Source: Hydrogenophaga pseudoflava
GTDB taxonomy: Bacteria; Pseudomonadota; Gammaproteobacteria; Burkholderiales; Burkholderiaceae_C
DNA length: 64,000 nt
Direction: 5' to 3'
Assembly: GCF_031020795.1 (NCBI RefSeq)
Contig: NZ_JAVHJP010000006.1
Span: 1-64,000, forward strand
In this document: positions 16,372 through 24,636 of the stretch, in pieces
Layout of the letters: every line of letters starts with the position of its first letter
How positions within the stretch are numbered: position 1 is the stretch's first letter
Program-made: the position numbers and the translations under genes
The notes under the pieces: model-generated
The model's database searches: none
What the model saw: the letters and a program-made list of their open reading frames with translations, nothing else
What the model was told of the DNA's origin: nothing

Positions 16372-17642
16372 TGAACGCCGCCTCAACGACCACCGCCAGC
16401 CACGCGACGCGCAACTACGCCATCGTCACCGCCGCCTACTGGGGTTTCACGCTCACCGACGGCGCGCTGCGCATGCTGGTGCTGCTGCATTTCTACAAGC
16501 TGGGCTATTCGCCGTTCACGCTGTCTTTTCTGTTCCTGCTGTACGAAGCGGCCGGTGTGCTGGCCAACCTGATCGGTGGCTGGCTGGCCACGCGTTTCGG
16601 CATCCAGCGCATGCTGACCGTGGGCCTGGTCACGCAGATCACAGGATTCACCCTGCTCTCTCTGCTCAACCCGGCGTGGACGGCGGCGATGTCGGTGGCC
16701 TGGGTGGTGCTGGCGCAGGGCATCTGTGGCGTGGCCAAGGACCTGACCAAGACCGCCAGCAAGTCGGCCATCAAGGTCACGCAGGCGCAGGCCAAGGCCG
16801 AAGACAGTGGCAACAACCAGCTCTTCAAGTGGGTGGCCTGGTTCACCGGCAGCAAGAACGCCATGAAGGGCTTCGGCTTCTTCCTCGGTGGTGTGCTGCT
16901 GCAGGCGCTGGGCTTCCAGCACTCGCTCTGGGCCATGGCCAGTCTGCTGGTGCTGGTGCTCATCGGCGTGGTCTCGTCGGTGCCGCCGATGATGGGCAAG
17001 GCCAAGGCCTCCAAGTCGGCCAAGGAACTCTTCGCCAAGAACGCCGGCATCAACGGCTTGGCCGCCGCGCGCGTGGCGCTGTTCGGCGCGCGCGATGTGT
17101 GGTTCGTGGTGGGCGTGCCGGTGTTCCTGTATTCGCAGGGCTGGAACTTCACCATGGTCGGCGGCTTCCTGGCGGCCTGGACCATCGGCTACGGTCTGGT
17201 GCAGGCGCTTGCACCTAACCTTGTCAAACGCAGCCCCGACGGGCTGAGCAGCGAGGTGCCGGCGGCGCGCGGGTGGTCGCTGGTGCTGGCGCTGATCCCG
17301 GTTGGCATTGCTGCTGCCGTGCTGCTGGAGTTGCCGAACCTGCAGTGGTGGGTGGTCGGCGGGCTGGGGCTGTTCGGCTTTGCTTTCGCGGTCAACTCGT
17401 CGGTGCACTCCTACCTGATCCTGGCTTACGCCGGCAGCGAGAAAGCGGCCGAGGACGTGGGCTTCTACTACGCCGCCAATGCGCTGGGCCGTTTCTTCGG
17501 CACGCTGATGTCGGGCCTGCTCTACCAGTGGGGCGGCCTGCTGTACGCGCTGGTGGGCTCGGCCCTGATGCTCTTTACCTGCTGGCTGCTCACGCTGGCG
17601 CTGCCGACCAAGCTGGCTTTGCCGGCGCCCCAAACGACCTGA
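16371..17642 (+). CDS. arsJ: Organoarsenical efflux MFS permease ArsJ
   Basis: A 423-aa major-facilitator protein with about 11-12 hydrophobic segments. Near the N-terminus LTDGALRMLVLLHFYKLGYSPFTLSFLFLLYE is followed by ATRFGIQRML. ArsJ exports the arseno-phosphoglycerate made by the preceding GAPDH; the product falls apart outside into As(V) and 3-phosphoglycerate. Start and coupling are fixed by the TGATG overlap with the GAPDH gene. Confidence 0.92.
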   Translation: MNAASTTTASHATRNYAIVTAAYWGFTLTDGALRMLVLLHFYKLGYSPFTLSFLFLLYEAAGVLANLIGGWLATRFGIQRMLTVGLVTQITGFTLLSLLNPAWTAAMSVAWVVLAQGICGVAKDLTKTASKSAIKVTQAQAKAEDSGNNQLFKWVAWFTGSKNAMKGFGFFLGGVLLQALGFQHSLWAMASLLVLVLIGVVSSVPPMMGKAKASKSAKELFAKNAGINGLAAARVALFGARDVWFVVGVPVFLYSQGWNFTMVGGFLAAWTIGYGLVQALAPNLVKRSPDGLSSEVPAARGWSLVLALIPVGIAAAVLLELPNLQWWVVGGLGLFGFAFAVNSSVHSYLILAYAGSEKAAEDVGFYYAANALGRFFGTLMSGLLYQWGGLLYALVGSALMLFTCWLLTLALPTKLALPAPQTT

Positions 17643-17652
17643 GGAGACTGCC

Positions 17653-17988
17653 GTGGAAGAAGCTCAAGTTGTCAAAGCGCTGGCCGCGCTGGCACAAGAG
17701 ACGCGCCTGCGAATCTTTCGCCTGCTGGTGGTGGCCGGCGCCGACGGGCTGACCCCGGGATACATGTCGGAGGCGTTGGGCACACCGCCAAACGCCGTGT
17801 CTTTTCACCTGAAGGAGTTGAGCCACTCAGGCCTGATCGACGTCGAACGCGACGGTCGCAACTTGATCTACCGCGCCCAATTTGACCGCATGAACACGCT
17901 GCTCGGTTACTTGACCGAGCACTGCTGCGCAGGCCAGCCTTGTGAAATTGCTCCCTCGACCTGCACCGACTGCGGGGACCCGGCGTGA
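17653..17988 (+). CDS. arsR: ArsR-family arsenite-responsive repressor
   Basis: A 111-aa winged-helix repressor. The recognition region is PGYMSEALGTPPNAVSFHLKELSHSGLI. There is no CVC motif in the DNA-binding helix. Instead the C-terminus carries Cys 91, 92 and 97 (HCCAGQPC) plus Cys 104 and 107, an arrangement like the Acidithiobacillus-type ArsR that binds As(III) through C-terminal cysteines. It starts with GTG behind GAGGAG and overlaps the next gene by 4 nt (GTGA). It probably controls the operator at 15286-15303. Confidence 0.9.
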   Translation: MEEAQVVKALAALAQETRLRIFRLLVVAGADGLTPGYMSEALGTPPNAVSFHLKELSHSGLIDVERDGRNLIYRAQFDRMNTLLGYLTEHCCAGQPCEIAPSTCTDCGDPA

Positions 17989-19295
17989 ACCTGGCCGAAG
18001 CGCTGAACCTCGGCTGCGCCTGTCAGACGCTGGAGACAGCGCGTCTGCGAGAACAGCTGGAGACTGAGCCTGCACTGGCTGGTCTGACCATGCGTCTGGC
18101 CGACAGCCACCCACATCTGTTCTCGCGCACGGCGGTCTTCCTCGATGCCCGTGTGATGGCGCAGATCACTGACGCGGTGGCCGCGCTGGAGCGCGTGATC
18201 GCACGGCCCGCCTGGCAACAGCGGGCCCTGGACCGCGCTCCGCAGATTGCCGGTATTGCCCACGGACCCGCCGGAGTCTTCATGGGCTACGACTTCCACC
18301 TGGCCGACGACGGACCGCGCCTGATCGAGATCAACAGCAACGCAGGCGGCGCCTTCCTCAACGCCGCGCTGGCGCGGGCACACCGCGCTTGCTGCGAGTC
18401 GTTTCAGCAGGTGTTCGACCCACAGGACCGGTTGCGCAATCTCGACGAAGCCTTCGTCGCCATGTTCCGAGCCGAATGGCAATCGCAACGCGGCGATGCT
18501 CCGCTGCGCAATGTGGTGATCGTGGACGATGTGCCTGACGCGCAGTACCTGGCACCGGAGTTCCAGATGGCGCGCGCGCTGTTCGCAGCACACGGCCTGA
18601 TCGCCGTGGTAGCCGACCCGCGCGAGCTGCAGTGGCGCGATGGCGCGCTCTGGCACCCCGCCCTGCCCGCAGGCACGCCGGTGGACCTGGTCTACAACCG
18701 CCTGACCGACTTCTACCTGCAGGACAGTGGCCACGATGTGCTGCAACAGGCCTACCGGGCTGGCTCGGCCGTGGTCACGCCGCACCCCCGCACCCACGCG
18801 CTGTACGCCGACAAGCGCAACCTGGCCACCCTGTCCGACGCGGCGCTGCTCGAACACTGGGGCGTGGGCGAAGCGGACCGCGCCCTGCTGCGCCGGGTCG
18901 TGCCCGCGACACAGCGCGTCACCGCCGAAAACGCCGACGCGCTCTGGGCGCAGCGCCGAACCCTGTTCTTCAAACCTGCTGCCGGCTTCGGCGCCCGCGC
19001 TGCCTACCGCGGCGACAAGCTGACCCGACGGGTGTGGGACGAGATCCTGGCCGGCGATTACGTCGCCCAAACCACCGTGCCGCCCAGCGAGCGGCTGGTA
19101 CGTGTGGGTCACGAGACCATGCGGCTCAAGCTCGATCTGCGCGCCTACACCTACCGCGGCCAGATGCAGTTGCTGGCCGCACGCACCTGGTCGGGCCAGA
19201 CCACCAACTTCCGAACCGAAGGTGGCGGTTTCTCGCCAGTGGTGGTGCTGCCGGCCACAGCCTCATTCACTGACATTTCGCCCTCGCAACCCTGA
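17985..19295 (+). CDS. ATP-grasp-like protein of the ars operon, undescribed
   Basis: A 436-aa protein with no established arsenic function that I know of. Residues 96-127 (PAGVFMGYDFHL..LIEINSNAGGA) look like the Mg-binding strand of ATP-grasp ligases. Residues 326-343 (TLFFKPAAGFGARAAYRG) look like the nucleotide-binding Lys-Pro/Gly loop, and AYTYRGQ (387-393) follows. The EIN motif precedes the KP motif, which is the order of circularly permuted ATP-grasp proteins such as glutathionylspermidine synthase. Expected chemistry is ATP-dependent amide or peptide bond formation. The gene overlaps arsR by 4 nt (GTGA) and precedes the arsI-like gene, so it belongs to the ars transcript. A role in making a thiol peptide or modifying an arsenical is inference. 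Confidence 0.6.
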   Translation: MNLAEALNLGCACQTLETARLREQLETEPALAGLTMRLADSHPHLFSRTAVFLDARVMAQITDAVAALERVIARPAWQQRALDRAPQIAGIAHGPAGVFMGYDFHLADDGPRLIEINSNAGGAFLNAALARAHRACCESFQQVFDPQDRLRNLDEAFVAMFRAEWQSQRGDAPLRNVVIVDDVPDAQYLAPEFQMARALFAAHGLIAVVADPRELQWRDGALWHPALPAGTPVDLVYNRLTDFYLQDSGHDVLQQAYRAGSAVVTPHPRTHALYADKRNLATLSDAALLEHWGVGEADRALLRRVVPATQRVTAENADALWAQRRTLFFKPAAGFGARAAYRGDKLTRRVWDEILAGDYVAQTTVPPSERLVRVGHETMRLKLDLRAYTYRGQMQLLAARTWSGQTTNFRTEGGGFSPVVVLPATASFTDISPSQP

Positions 19296-19307
19296 ACGGT
19301 GACCCCG

Positions 19308-19862
19308 ATGAAACGTTTCCACGTCCACCTCCACGTCAACGACCTGGACAAGAGCATTGGCTTCTACTCCGCCCTGTTCAACCAGGCCCCCACCCGCACC
19401 GAGGCCGACTACGCCAAGTGGATGCTGGAAGACCCGCCGGTGAACTTCGCCATCTCCACACGGGGTGAGCAGCCGGGCATCGACCATCTGGGCATCCAGA
19501 CCGACAACGCTGAAGAACTGCAGGCCCTGAAGGACCGCGCCACGGCCGCCGACATCAGCTTGCTGGACGAAGGCGCCACCACCTGCTGCTACGCCCGCAG
19601 CGAAAAGCACTGGATCACCGATCCGCAGGGCATCGCCTGGGAACACTTCCATACGCTGGGCAACATCCCGGTGTTCCGCGAGAAGGCGGACGAGGCCTCG
19701 GCGGTGGCCTGCTGTGCACCCAGCGGTGCGCCCGCCACCCACTGCTGTACACCCGCCGCCGAAGCGGCCGGGTGCTGCTCGCCCACCCTCCCCGCTGCCG
19801 CAGGCGCCCGTTGTGCGCTCTCATCCCCCTCCTCCGCCTCCTCCTCAACCAGCTGCTGCTGA
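19308..19862 (+). CDS. arsI: ArsI/CadI-type dioxygenase with Cys-rich tail
   Basis: A 184-aa vicinal-oxygen-chelate protein (start MKRFHVHLHV; an in-frame GTG lies 9 nt upstream). His 5, His 60 and Glu 112 match the Fe(II) ligands, and Cys 93-Cys 94 match the vicinal pair that binds trivalent arsenic in ArsI C-As lyases. ArsI cleaves the C-As bond of methyl- or aromatic As(III), releasing As(III). From about residue 135 the protein adds a tail with four CC pairs (ACCAPSG, HCCTPA, GCCSP, TSCC), absent from short ArsI proteins. The tail may hold or pass on arsenite. CadI-like metal binding without lyase activity is the alternative. Confidence 0.75.
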   Translation: MKRFHVHLHVNDLDKSIGFYSALFNQAPTRTEADYAKWMLEDPPVNFAISTRGEQPGIDHLGIQTDNAEELQALKDRATAADISLLDEGATTCCYARSEKHWITDPQGIAWEHFHTLGNIPVFREKADEASAVACCAPSGAPATHCCTPAAEAAGCCSPTLPAAAGARCALSSPSSASSSTSCC

Positions 19863-19874
19863 AAGGTTTTCACC

Positions 19875-20369
19875 ATGTCCGTCTACAACGTGCTCTTTCT
19901 GTGCACTGGCAACTCGGCTCGAAGCATCATGGCCGAATCCATCCTCAACCATCTGGGCGGTGGCCGGTTCCGGGCCTTCAGCGCCGGTAGCCACCCGGCT
20001 GGCCAGGTGAATCCGCACGCCATCGAACTGCTGCAACGCAACCACTACAAGACGGACAGTCTGCGCAGCAAGAACTGGAGCGAGTTCGCGCAAGCCGATG
20101 CGCCACACATGAACTTCGTGCTCACCGTCTGCGACAAGGCCGCCGGAGAGGTGTGCCCTGTGTGGCCGGGCCAGCCGATGTCGGCGCACTGGGGCGTGCC
20201 CGATCCTGCCGAAGTCAAGGGTGATGATGAAGCGGCGAAGAAGGCCTTCGCCGACACCTTCATGGTGCTCAGCCGCCGCATCGCGCTGATGGTGAACCTG
20301 CCGTTTGAAAAACTCGACCGGCTGGCCCTGCAGAAGGAACTGGTGGACATCGGACGGCAAAAGGCCTGA
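19875..20369 (+). CDS. arsC: Arsenate reductase ArsC, LMW-phosphatase type
   Basis: A 164-aa reductase with the phosphatase loop FLCTGNSARS (Cys 10, Arg 16), further Cys 86 and Cys 94, and Asp-Pro at 110-111 as general acid. It reduces As(V) to As(III), with disulfide relay to thioredoxin. It follows the arsI-like gene by 12 bp. A strong terminator lies between it and acr3. A second, unrelated ArsC is encoded at 21468-21890. Confidence 0.9.
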   Translation: MSVYNVLFLCTGNSARSIMAESILNHLGGGRFRAFSAGSHPAGQVNPHAIELLQRNHYKTDSLRSKNWSEFAQADAPHMNFVLTVCDKAAGEVCPVWPGQPMSAHWGVPDPAEVKGDDEAAKKAFADTFMVLSRRIALMVNLPFEKLDRLALQKELVDIGRQKA

Positions 20370-20426
20370 CCGGGCGTTTGATGCACACAGCCCGGTCGCT
20401 CAGGCGGTCGGGCATTTTTGCTTTTT
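20368..20426 (+). terminator. Terminator with competing upstream hairpin, arsC-acr3 gap
   Basis: GCCCG-GT-CGC, loop TCAG, GCG-GT-CGGGC (20390-20413), then ATTTTTGCTTTTT, forms a good intrinsic terminator. A second perfect repeat GACCGGGC (20368-20375) pairs with GCCCGGTC (20390-20397) and uses the same left arm, so the two hairpins exclude each other. This could set the ratio of arsC to acr3 expression. Confidence 0.75.
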
Positions 20427-20437
20427 GGGAGATTTGA

Positions 20438-21451
20438 ATGGGTGTGTTTGAGCGTTATCTGACCGTCTGGGTCGGTCTGGGCATTCTGGCCGGTGTGGGC
20501 CTTGGGCTGGTGATGCCCGGCGTGTTCCAGGCCGTGGCCGCGATGGAGATCGCGCAGGTCAACCTGGTGGTCGCCGTGTTCATCTGGATCATGATTTACC
20601 CCATGATGATCCAGATCGACTGGCACGCCGTGAAGGACGTGGGCAAGCGGCCGCAGGGCCTGCTGCTCACGCTGGTGGTGAACTGGCTGATCAAGCCCTT
20701 CACCATGGCGGCGCTGGGCGTGCTGTTCTTCCAGTACGTGTTTGCTTACTGGGTCGATCCGCAATCGGCGAGCGAGTACATCGCCGGCATGATCCTGCTG
20801 GGCGTGGCGCCCTGCACCGCCATGGTGTTCGTCTGGAGCCAACTGGTGAAAGGCGACGCCAACTACACCCTGGTGCAGGTTTCGGTGAACGACCTGATCA
20901 TGGTGGTGGCGTTCGCCCCCATCGCCGCCTTCCTGCTCGGCGTGACCAACGTGACCGTGCCCTGGGAGACGCTGCTGCTGTCCACCGTGCTCTATGTGGT
21001 CTTGCCGCTGCTGGCGGGCATGGCCACGCGCCAGGTGCTGGTGAAACGTTCTTCGTCTGCACTGGGTCAGTTCGTGGCGCGCCTCAAGCCCTGGTCGGTG
21101 GTCGGCCTGATCGCCACGGTGGTGCTGCTGTTTGGCTTCCAGGCCGGCACCATCGTCGAAAAGCCTGGCGTGATCGCGCTGATCGCGGTGCCGCTGATCC
21201 TGCAGTCGTATGGCATCTTTTTCATCACCTGGTGGGGCGCCAAGTGGCTCAAGCTGCCGCACGACATCGCCGGACCGGCCTGCCTGATCGGCACCTCGAA
21301 CTTCTTCGAGCTGGCCGTGGCGGTGGCGATTTCGCTGTTCGGCCTGAACTCGGGCGCCGCGCTGGCCACCGTGGTCGGCGTGCTGGTCGAGGTGCCCGTG
21401 ATGCTCTCGCTCGTGGCCATCGTCAACGCCTGGCGCCCCCGGACCGCCTGA
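20438..21451 (+). CDS. acr3: Arsenite efflux permease Acr3
   Basis: A 337-aa membrane protein with about 10 hydrophobic segments and the Acr3 signature [15 protein letters not shown] with its conserved Cys in a mid-membrane helix. It expels As(III), the product of both ArsC enzymes, using the proton gradient. It lies behind the arsC terminator with its own GGGAGA ribosome site and is followed within 20 bp by the second arsC. Often also named arsB in annotations, though unrelated to ArsB. Confidence 0.92.
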   Translation: MGVFERYLTVWVGLGILAGVGLGLVMPGVFQAVAAMEIAQVNLVVAVFIWIMIYPMMIQIDWHAVKDVGKRPQGLLLTLVVNWLIKPFTMAALGVLFFQYVFAYWVDPQSASEYIAGMILLGVAPCTAMVFVWSQLVKGDANYTLVQVSVNDLIMVVAFAPIAAFLLGVTNVTVPWETLLLSTVLYVVLPLLAGMATRQVLVKRSSSALGQFVARLKPWSVVGLIATVVLLFGFQAGTIVEKPGVIALIAVPLILQSYGIFFITWWGAKWLKLPHDIAGPACLIGTSNFFELAVAVAISLFGLNSGAALATVVGVLVEVPVMLSLVAIVNAWRPRTA

Positions 21452-21467
21452 ACCCGCAGCGCACCCC

Positions 21468-21890
21468 ATGCCCGACATCACGATCTATCACAACCCGGCC
21501 TGCGGCACCTCGCGCAACGTGCTGGCCATGATCCGCAACAGCGGCGTGGAACCCACGGTCATCGAGTACCTCAAGCACCCGCCCAGCATGCAGCAGATCC
21601 AGGCATGGCTGAGCACCATGGGCGCCACGGTGCGCCAGGTGCTGCGTGAAAAAGGCACACCTTTCGCCGAGCTGGACCTAGGCAACCCGAAATGGACCGA
21701 TGAACAGCTGCTGGCCTTCATCCAGCAGCACCCCATCCTGCTCAACCGCCCCTTCGTGGTCACGCCGCTGGGGGTGCGCCTGTGCCGCCCTTCCGAGGTC
21801 GTTCTCGACATCCTGCCCTATCCGCAGCAGGGCCCTTTCATCAAGGAAGATGGTGAGGTCGTCATTGATGCAAAAGGTCGCCGTGTCTAA
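21468..21890 (+). CDS. arsC: Arsenate reductase ArsC, glutaredoxin-dependent type
   Basis: A 140-aa protein of the ArsC/Spx fold. [10 protein letters not shown] places the catalytic Cys at residue 12. Arg 60, Arg 94 and Arg 107 sit at the same positions as in the E. coli plasmid R773 enzyme. It reduces As(V) using glutathione and glutaredoxin, so the operon encodes two independent reductases with different electron donors. Its end overlaps the arsH start. Confidence 0.92.
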   Translation: MPDITIYHNPACGTSRNVLAMIRNSGVEPTVIEYLKHPPSMQQIQAWLSTMGATVRQVLREKGTPFAELDLGNPKWTDEQLLAFIQQHPILLNRPFVVTPLGVRLCRPSEVVLDILPYPQQGPFIKEDGEVVIDAKGRRV

Positions 21891-22617
21891 GTCCGTTTCC
21901 AAACCCCTGGCCGATCTGCCGCAAGTGCAGGCCGAACATTTCCGTGTGCCCGATCCGTCGCGGCTGTTGCGTCCGCACTCGGCCCATCCTCCGCGCATCC
22001 TGCTGCTGTACGGATCGCTGCGCCCGCGCTCCTTCAGCCGCTTGCTGGTGGAGGAAGCTGCACGGTTGCTGCAGGCCATGGGTGCGGAGACCCGCATCTT
22101 CAACCCCAGCGGCCTGCCCCTGCCCGACGACGCGCCGGAAACCCATCCCAAGGTGCAGGAGCTGCGCGAGCTGACCCTGTGGTCGGAAGGCATGGTCTGG
22201 TGTTCGCCCGAACGCCACGGCGCCATGACCGGCATCATGAAAGCCCAGATCGACTGGATTCCCCTGGCGGCCGGCGCCGTGCGCCCCACCCAGGGCAAGA
22301 CGCTGGCGGTGATGCAGGTCTGTGGCGGCTCGCAATCGTTCAACGCGGTCAACCAGATGCGCGTGCTCGGGCGCTGGATGCGCATGATCACCATCCCGAA
22401 CCAGTCGTCGGTGGCCAAGGCGTTTCAGGAGTTCGACGACCAAGACCGCATGAAGCCGTCGAGTTACCACGACCGGGTGGTCGATGTGATGGAAGAACTG
22501 GTCAAGTTCACCTGGCTCACCCGCGACGTCTCGCCCTACCTGGTGGACCGCTACAGCGAGCGCAAGGAAAGCGCCGAAGAACTCATGCGGCGGGTCAACC
22601 TGCCCAAGGCGGTGTGA
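21868..22617 (+). CDS. arsH: NADPH-dependent FMN reductase ArsH
   Basis: A 249-aa flavodoxin-fold protein with the FMN-binding [15 protein letters not shown] and [21 protein letters not shown]. ArsH oxidises trivalent methylated or aromatic arsenicals to less toxic pentavalent forms. The ATG at 21868 overlaps the upstream arsC by 23 nt; a GTG at 21883 with AAAAGG upstream is an equally plausible start. With the ArsI-like protein it suggests exposure to organoarsenicals. Confidence 0.9.
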   Translation: MQKVAVSKSVSKPLADLPQVQAEHFRVPDPSRLLRPHSAHPPRILLLYGSLRPRSFSRLLVEEAARLLQAMGAETRIFNPSGLPLPDDAPETHPKVQELRELTLWSEGMVWCSPERHGAMTGIMKAQIDWIPLAAGAVRPTQGKTLAVMQVCGGSQSFNAVNQMRVLGRWMRMITIPNQSSVAKAFQEFDDQDRMKPSSYHDRVVDVMEELVKFTWLTRDVSPYLVDRYSERKESAEELMRRVNLPKAV

Positions 22618-22724
22618 CCTCCGGCGCGATGACTGACTCAGCATGACGCAAAGCGACGCATGAGCATCGAACGGCCACCCCAAACACGCTCGGCCCCGCA
22701 GCGCACCGCGCGGAGGGTAGCCCA

Positions 22725-24104
22725 GTGAGCCCTGAAGCCGCTTCTGACGGGGGTGTGGTTTCGGCCCGCCGGGCCGTGTTCTCGTTTCTGGTCGCGCTGT
22801 CGCTGTCGCTGGCTTTGGTCGCCTGGCTGCCTTACGAGGCGTCGGTCACCAAGGGCCTGTGCCTGCTGGTCTTCATCGGTGCGCTGTGGCTGACGGAAGC
22901 GATTCCCTTGCCGGTGACCGCGCTTCTGGTGCCGGTGGGTGCGCTGGCGCTGGGGCTTCCGGGCCTGACCACGGTGAAAGCCCTGGCGCCTTTTGCCGAC
23001 CCCATCGTCTTTCTCTTCCTGGGCGGCTTTGCCCTGGCCAGCGCCCTGCGTTCCCAGCAGCTGGACCGCAAGATGGCCGGGTTCCTGCTGACGCTGTCGG
23101 GCGGCCATCTGGGACGGGCCGTGTGGCTGCTGTTTGGCGTCACGGCCTTGCTGTCCATGGGCATCAGCAACACGGCCACGGCCGCCATGGCGCTGCCATT
23201 GACCCTGGGCATCCTGGGGCCGCTCGACCCGCAGCGTGAACGGCGGACGTTTGCCTTTGTGCTGCTGGGCGTGGCCTATTCCGCCAGCATCGGGGGCATG
23301 GGCACCCTGGTCGGCTCACCGCCGAATGCGATTGCGGCGCGCGCGGCGGGCATTGACTTTGCCCAGTGGCTCTGGATCGGCTTGCCCCTGGTGCTGGTGC
23401 TCATGCCCCTGATGGCGTTCACCCTGTGGCTGGTGCTGCGCCCGAACCTGGATCGACGCATCGCCATCACCACGACCGACGTGCCCTGGACCTGGCCACG
23501 GGTTCTGACGCTGGGCGTGTTCCTGCTGACCGCGCTGGGCTGGACCTTTGGGGCCGAGCCTCTCAAAAAGCTGGGCATCCAGAGTCCGGACACGGTGTTT
23601 GCGCTGGCCGCTGCCATCGCCGTGGTGACGCTGCGGTTGGCAAGCTGGCGGGAGGTTTCTGAACACACCGACTGGGGGGTGTTGATCCTGTTCGGCGGTG
23701 GCCTGGCGCTGGGCGAGGTGCTGGCCCTCTCGGGCGCCTCGCTGGTGCTGGGGCAGCAGGTGGCCAGCCTGCTGCAAGGCGCGGCGCCATGGACCATGCT
23801 GCTGGCGGTCGCCGCCTTCATGGTGCTGCTCAGCGAATTCGCCAGCAACACCGCCGCTGCGGCGCTGCTGGTGCCGGTGTTTGCCGCCGTCGCCAGCCAG
23901 ATGGGGCTACCGGTGGAGACGCTGGTGGTCGTGGTCGCCCTGGCCGCGTCCTGCGGTTTTGCCCTGCCCGTGGCCACGCCACCCAATGCCCTGGTGTTCG
24001 GCACAGGCCGGGTGCGCCAGCGCGACATGCTGCGGGCCGGCCTGTCGCTGGACCTGGTCTGTGTGGGGGTGTTGACGATCTGGGGGCTGCTGGTGCGCGC
24101 GTAG
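22725..24104 (+). CDS. SLC13/DASS-family anion transporter
   Basis: A 459-aa membrane protein with about 11-12 segments. It has the two SNT motifs of the DASS family (SNTATAAMALP and SNTAAAALLVP) and ATPPNALVFG. Family members move dicarboxylates, citrate, sulfate or phosphate-like anions, and the larger ion-transporter superfamily also holds ArsB. The substrate is not readable from sequence. It starts with GTG behind GGAGG, 107 bp after arsH, on the same strand, and converges with modE. Oxyanion uptake or arsenical export would fit the neighbourhood. Confidence 0.8.
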   Translation: MSPEAASDGGVVSARRAVFSFLVALSLSLALVAWLPYEASVTKGLCLLVFIGALWLTEAIPLPVTALLVPVGALALGLPGLTTVKALAPFADPIVFLFLGGFALASALRSQQLDRKMAGFLLTLSGGHLGRAVWLLFGVTALLSMGISNTATAAMALPLTLGILGPLDPQRERRTFAFVLLGVAYSASIGGMGTLVGSPPNAIAARAAGIDFAQWLWIGLPLVLVLMPLMAFTLWLVLRPNLDRRIAITTTDVPWTWPRVLTLGVFLLTALGWTFGAEPLKKLGIQSPDTVFALAAAIAVVTLRLASWREVSEHTDWGVLILFGGGLALGEVLALSGASLVLGQQVASLLQGAAPWTMLLAVAAFMVLLSEFASNTAAAALLVPVFAAVASQMGLPVETLVVVVALAASCGFALPVATPPNALVFGTGRVRQRDMLRAGLSLDLVCVGVLTIWGLLVRA

Positions 24105-24158
24105 CCATTTCTGATCACGGTTTCTCAGTTGTGACACCCTGTGCGATCGCCACTGCGG

Positions 24159-24533
24159 CTACGACGTTGGCTGGATCAGCGCTACCAGCTCGCCCAGCGG
24201 TTTTTCAATCGCCTTCTGCGCCTTGAGCTCCACCGAGCGGTAAAGCTGGAGCACCTGCAGTCCCATGGGGGTTAGCGATGTGCCACCTCCGGCGGCCCCG
24301 CCGCGCTGCTTGATCACCAGTGGTTCCACAAAATCGCGGTTCATCGCATCGACAAGCGACCAGACCCGCTGGTAGCTCATGCCCAGGCGCCGCCCGGCTT
24401 CGGCGATGGAGCCGGTTTCGGCAATGCCCTGCAGCACGTCCGCCTTGCCGGGGCCGATGGCCACGGCATGCTTGATCTGGATGCGAAAGCGTGTGCGCTC
24501 CTCCAGGGCAGTGACGTTCAACGTGGGTTTCAT
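24159..24533 (-). CDS. modE: ModE-like single-domain molybdenum regulator
   Basis: A 124-aa winged-helix protein matching the N-terminal half of ModE: VLQGIAETGSIAEAGRRLGMSYQRVWSLVDAMN, then GGAAGGGTSLTPMGLQVL. The C-terminal molybdate-binding (MOP) domains are missing, so metal sensing, if any, must occur otherwise. It is divergent from modABC, with the inverted repeat 24559-24586 between. I chose the ATG at 24533; longer frames have no support. Confidence 0.8.
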   Translation of the reverse strand: MKPTLNVTALEERTRFRIQIKHAVAIGPGKADVLQGIAETGSIAEAGRRLGMSYQRVWSLVDAMNRDFVEPLVIKQRGGAAGGGTSLTPMGLQVLQLYRSVELKAQKAIEKPLGELVALIQPTS

Positions 24534-24558
24534 GGGCCGAATGATAGCTGCGGGAAGT

Positions 24559-24586
24559 TTCGATATACTTTTTTGGAGATATCGAA
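24559..24586. promoter_or_regulatory. Candidate ModE box
   Basis: TTCGATAT, twelve bases, ATATCGAA: perfect 8-bp arms in the modE-modA gap, similar in layout to the E. coli ModE operator (CGATAT-type ends). It probably represses modABC, and perhaps modE, when molybdate is plentiful. Confidence 0.7.
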
Positions 24587-24636
24587 TTTGAAAGATATTG
24601 AACCGATCGTTCGCCTCAACGGACTGGAGCCCGTCA

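Noticed and set aside
22618-22724. Small gene between arsH and the SLC13 gene
   Set aside because: Only a frame of a few codons follows each ATG. The gap holds the GGAGG site of the next gene.
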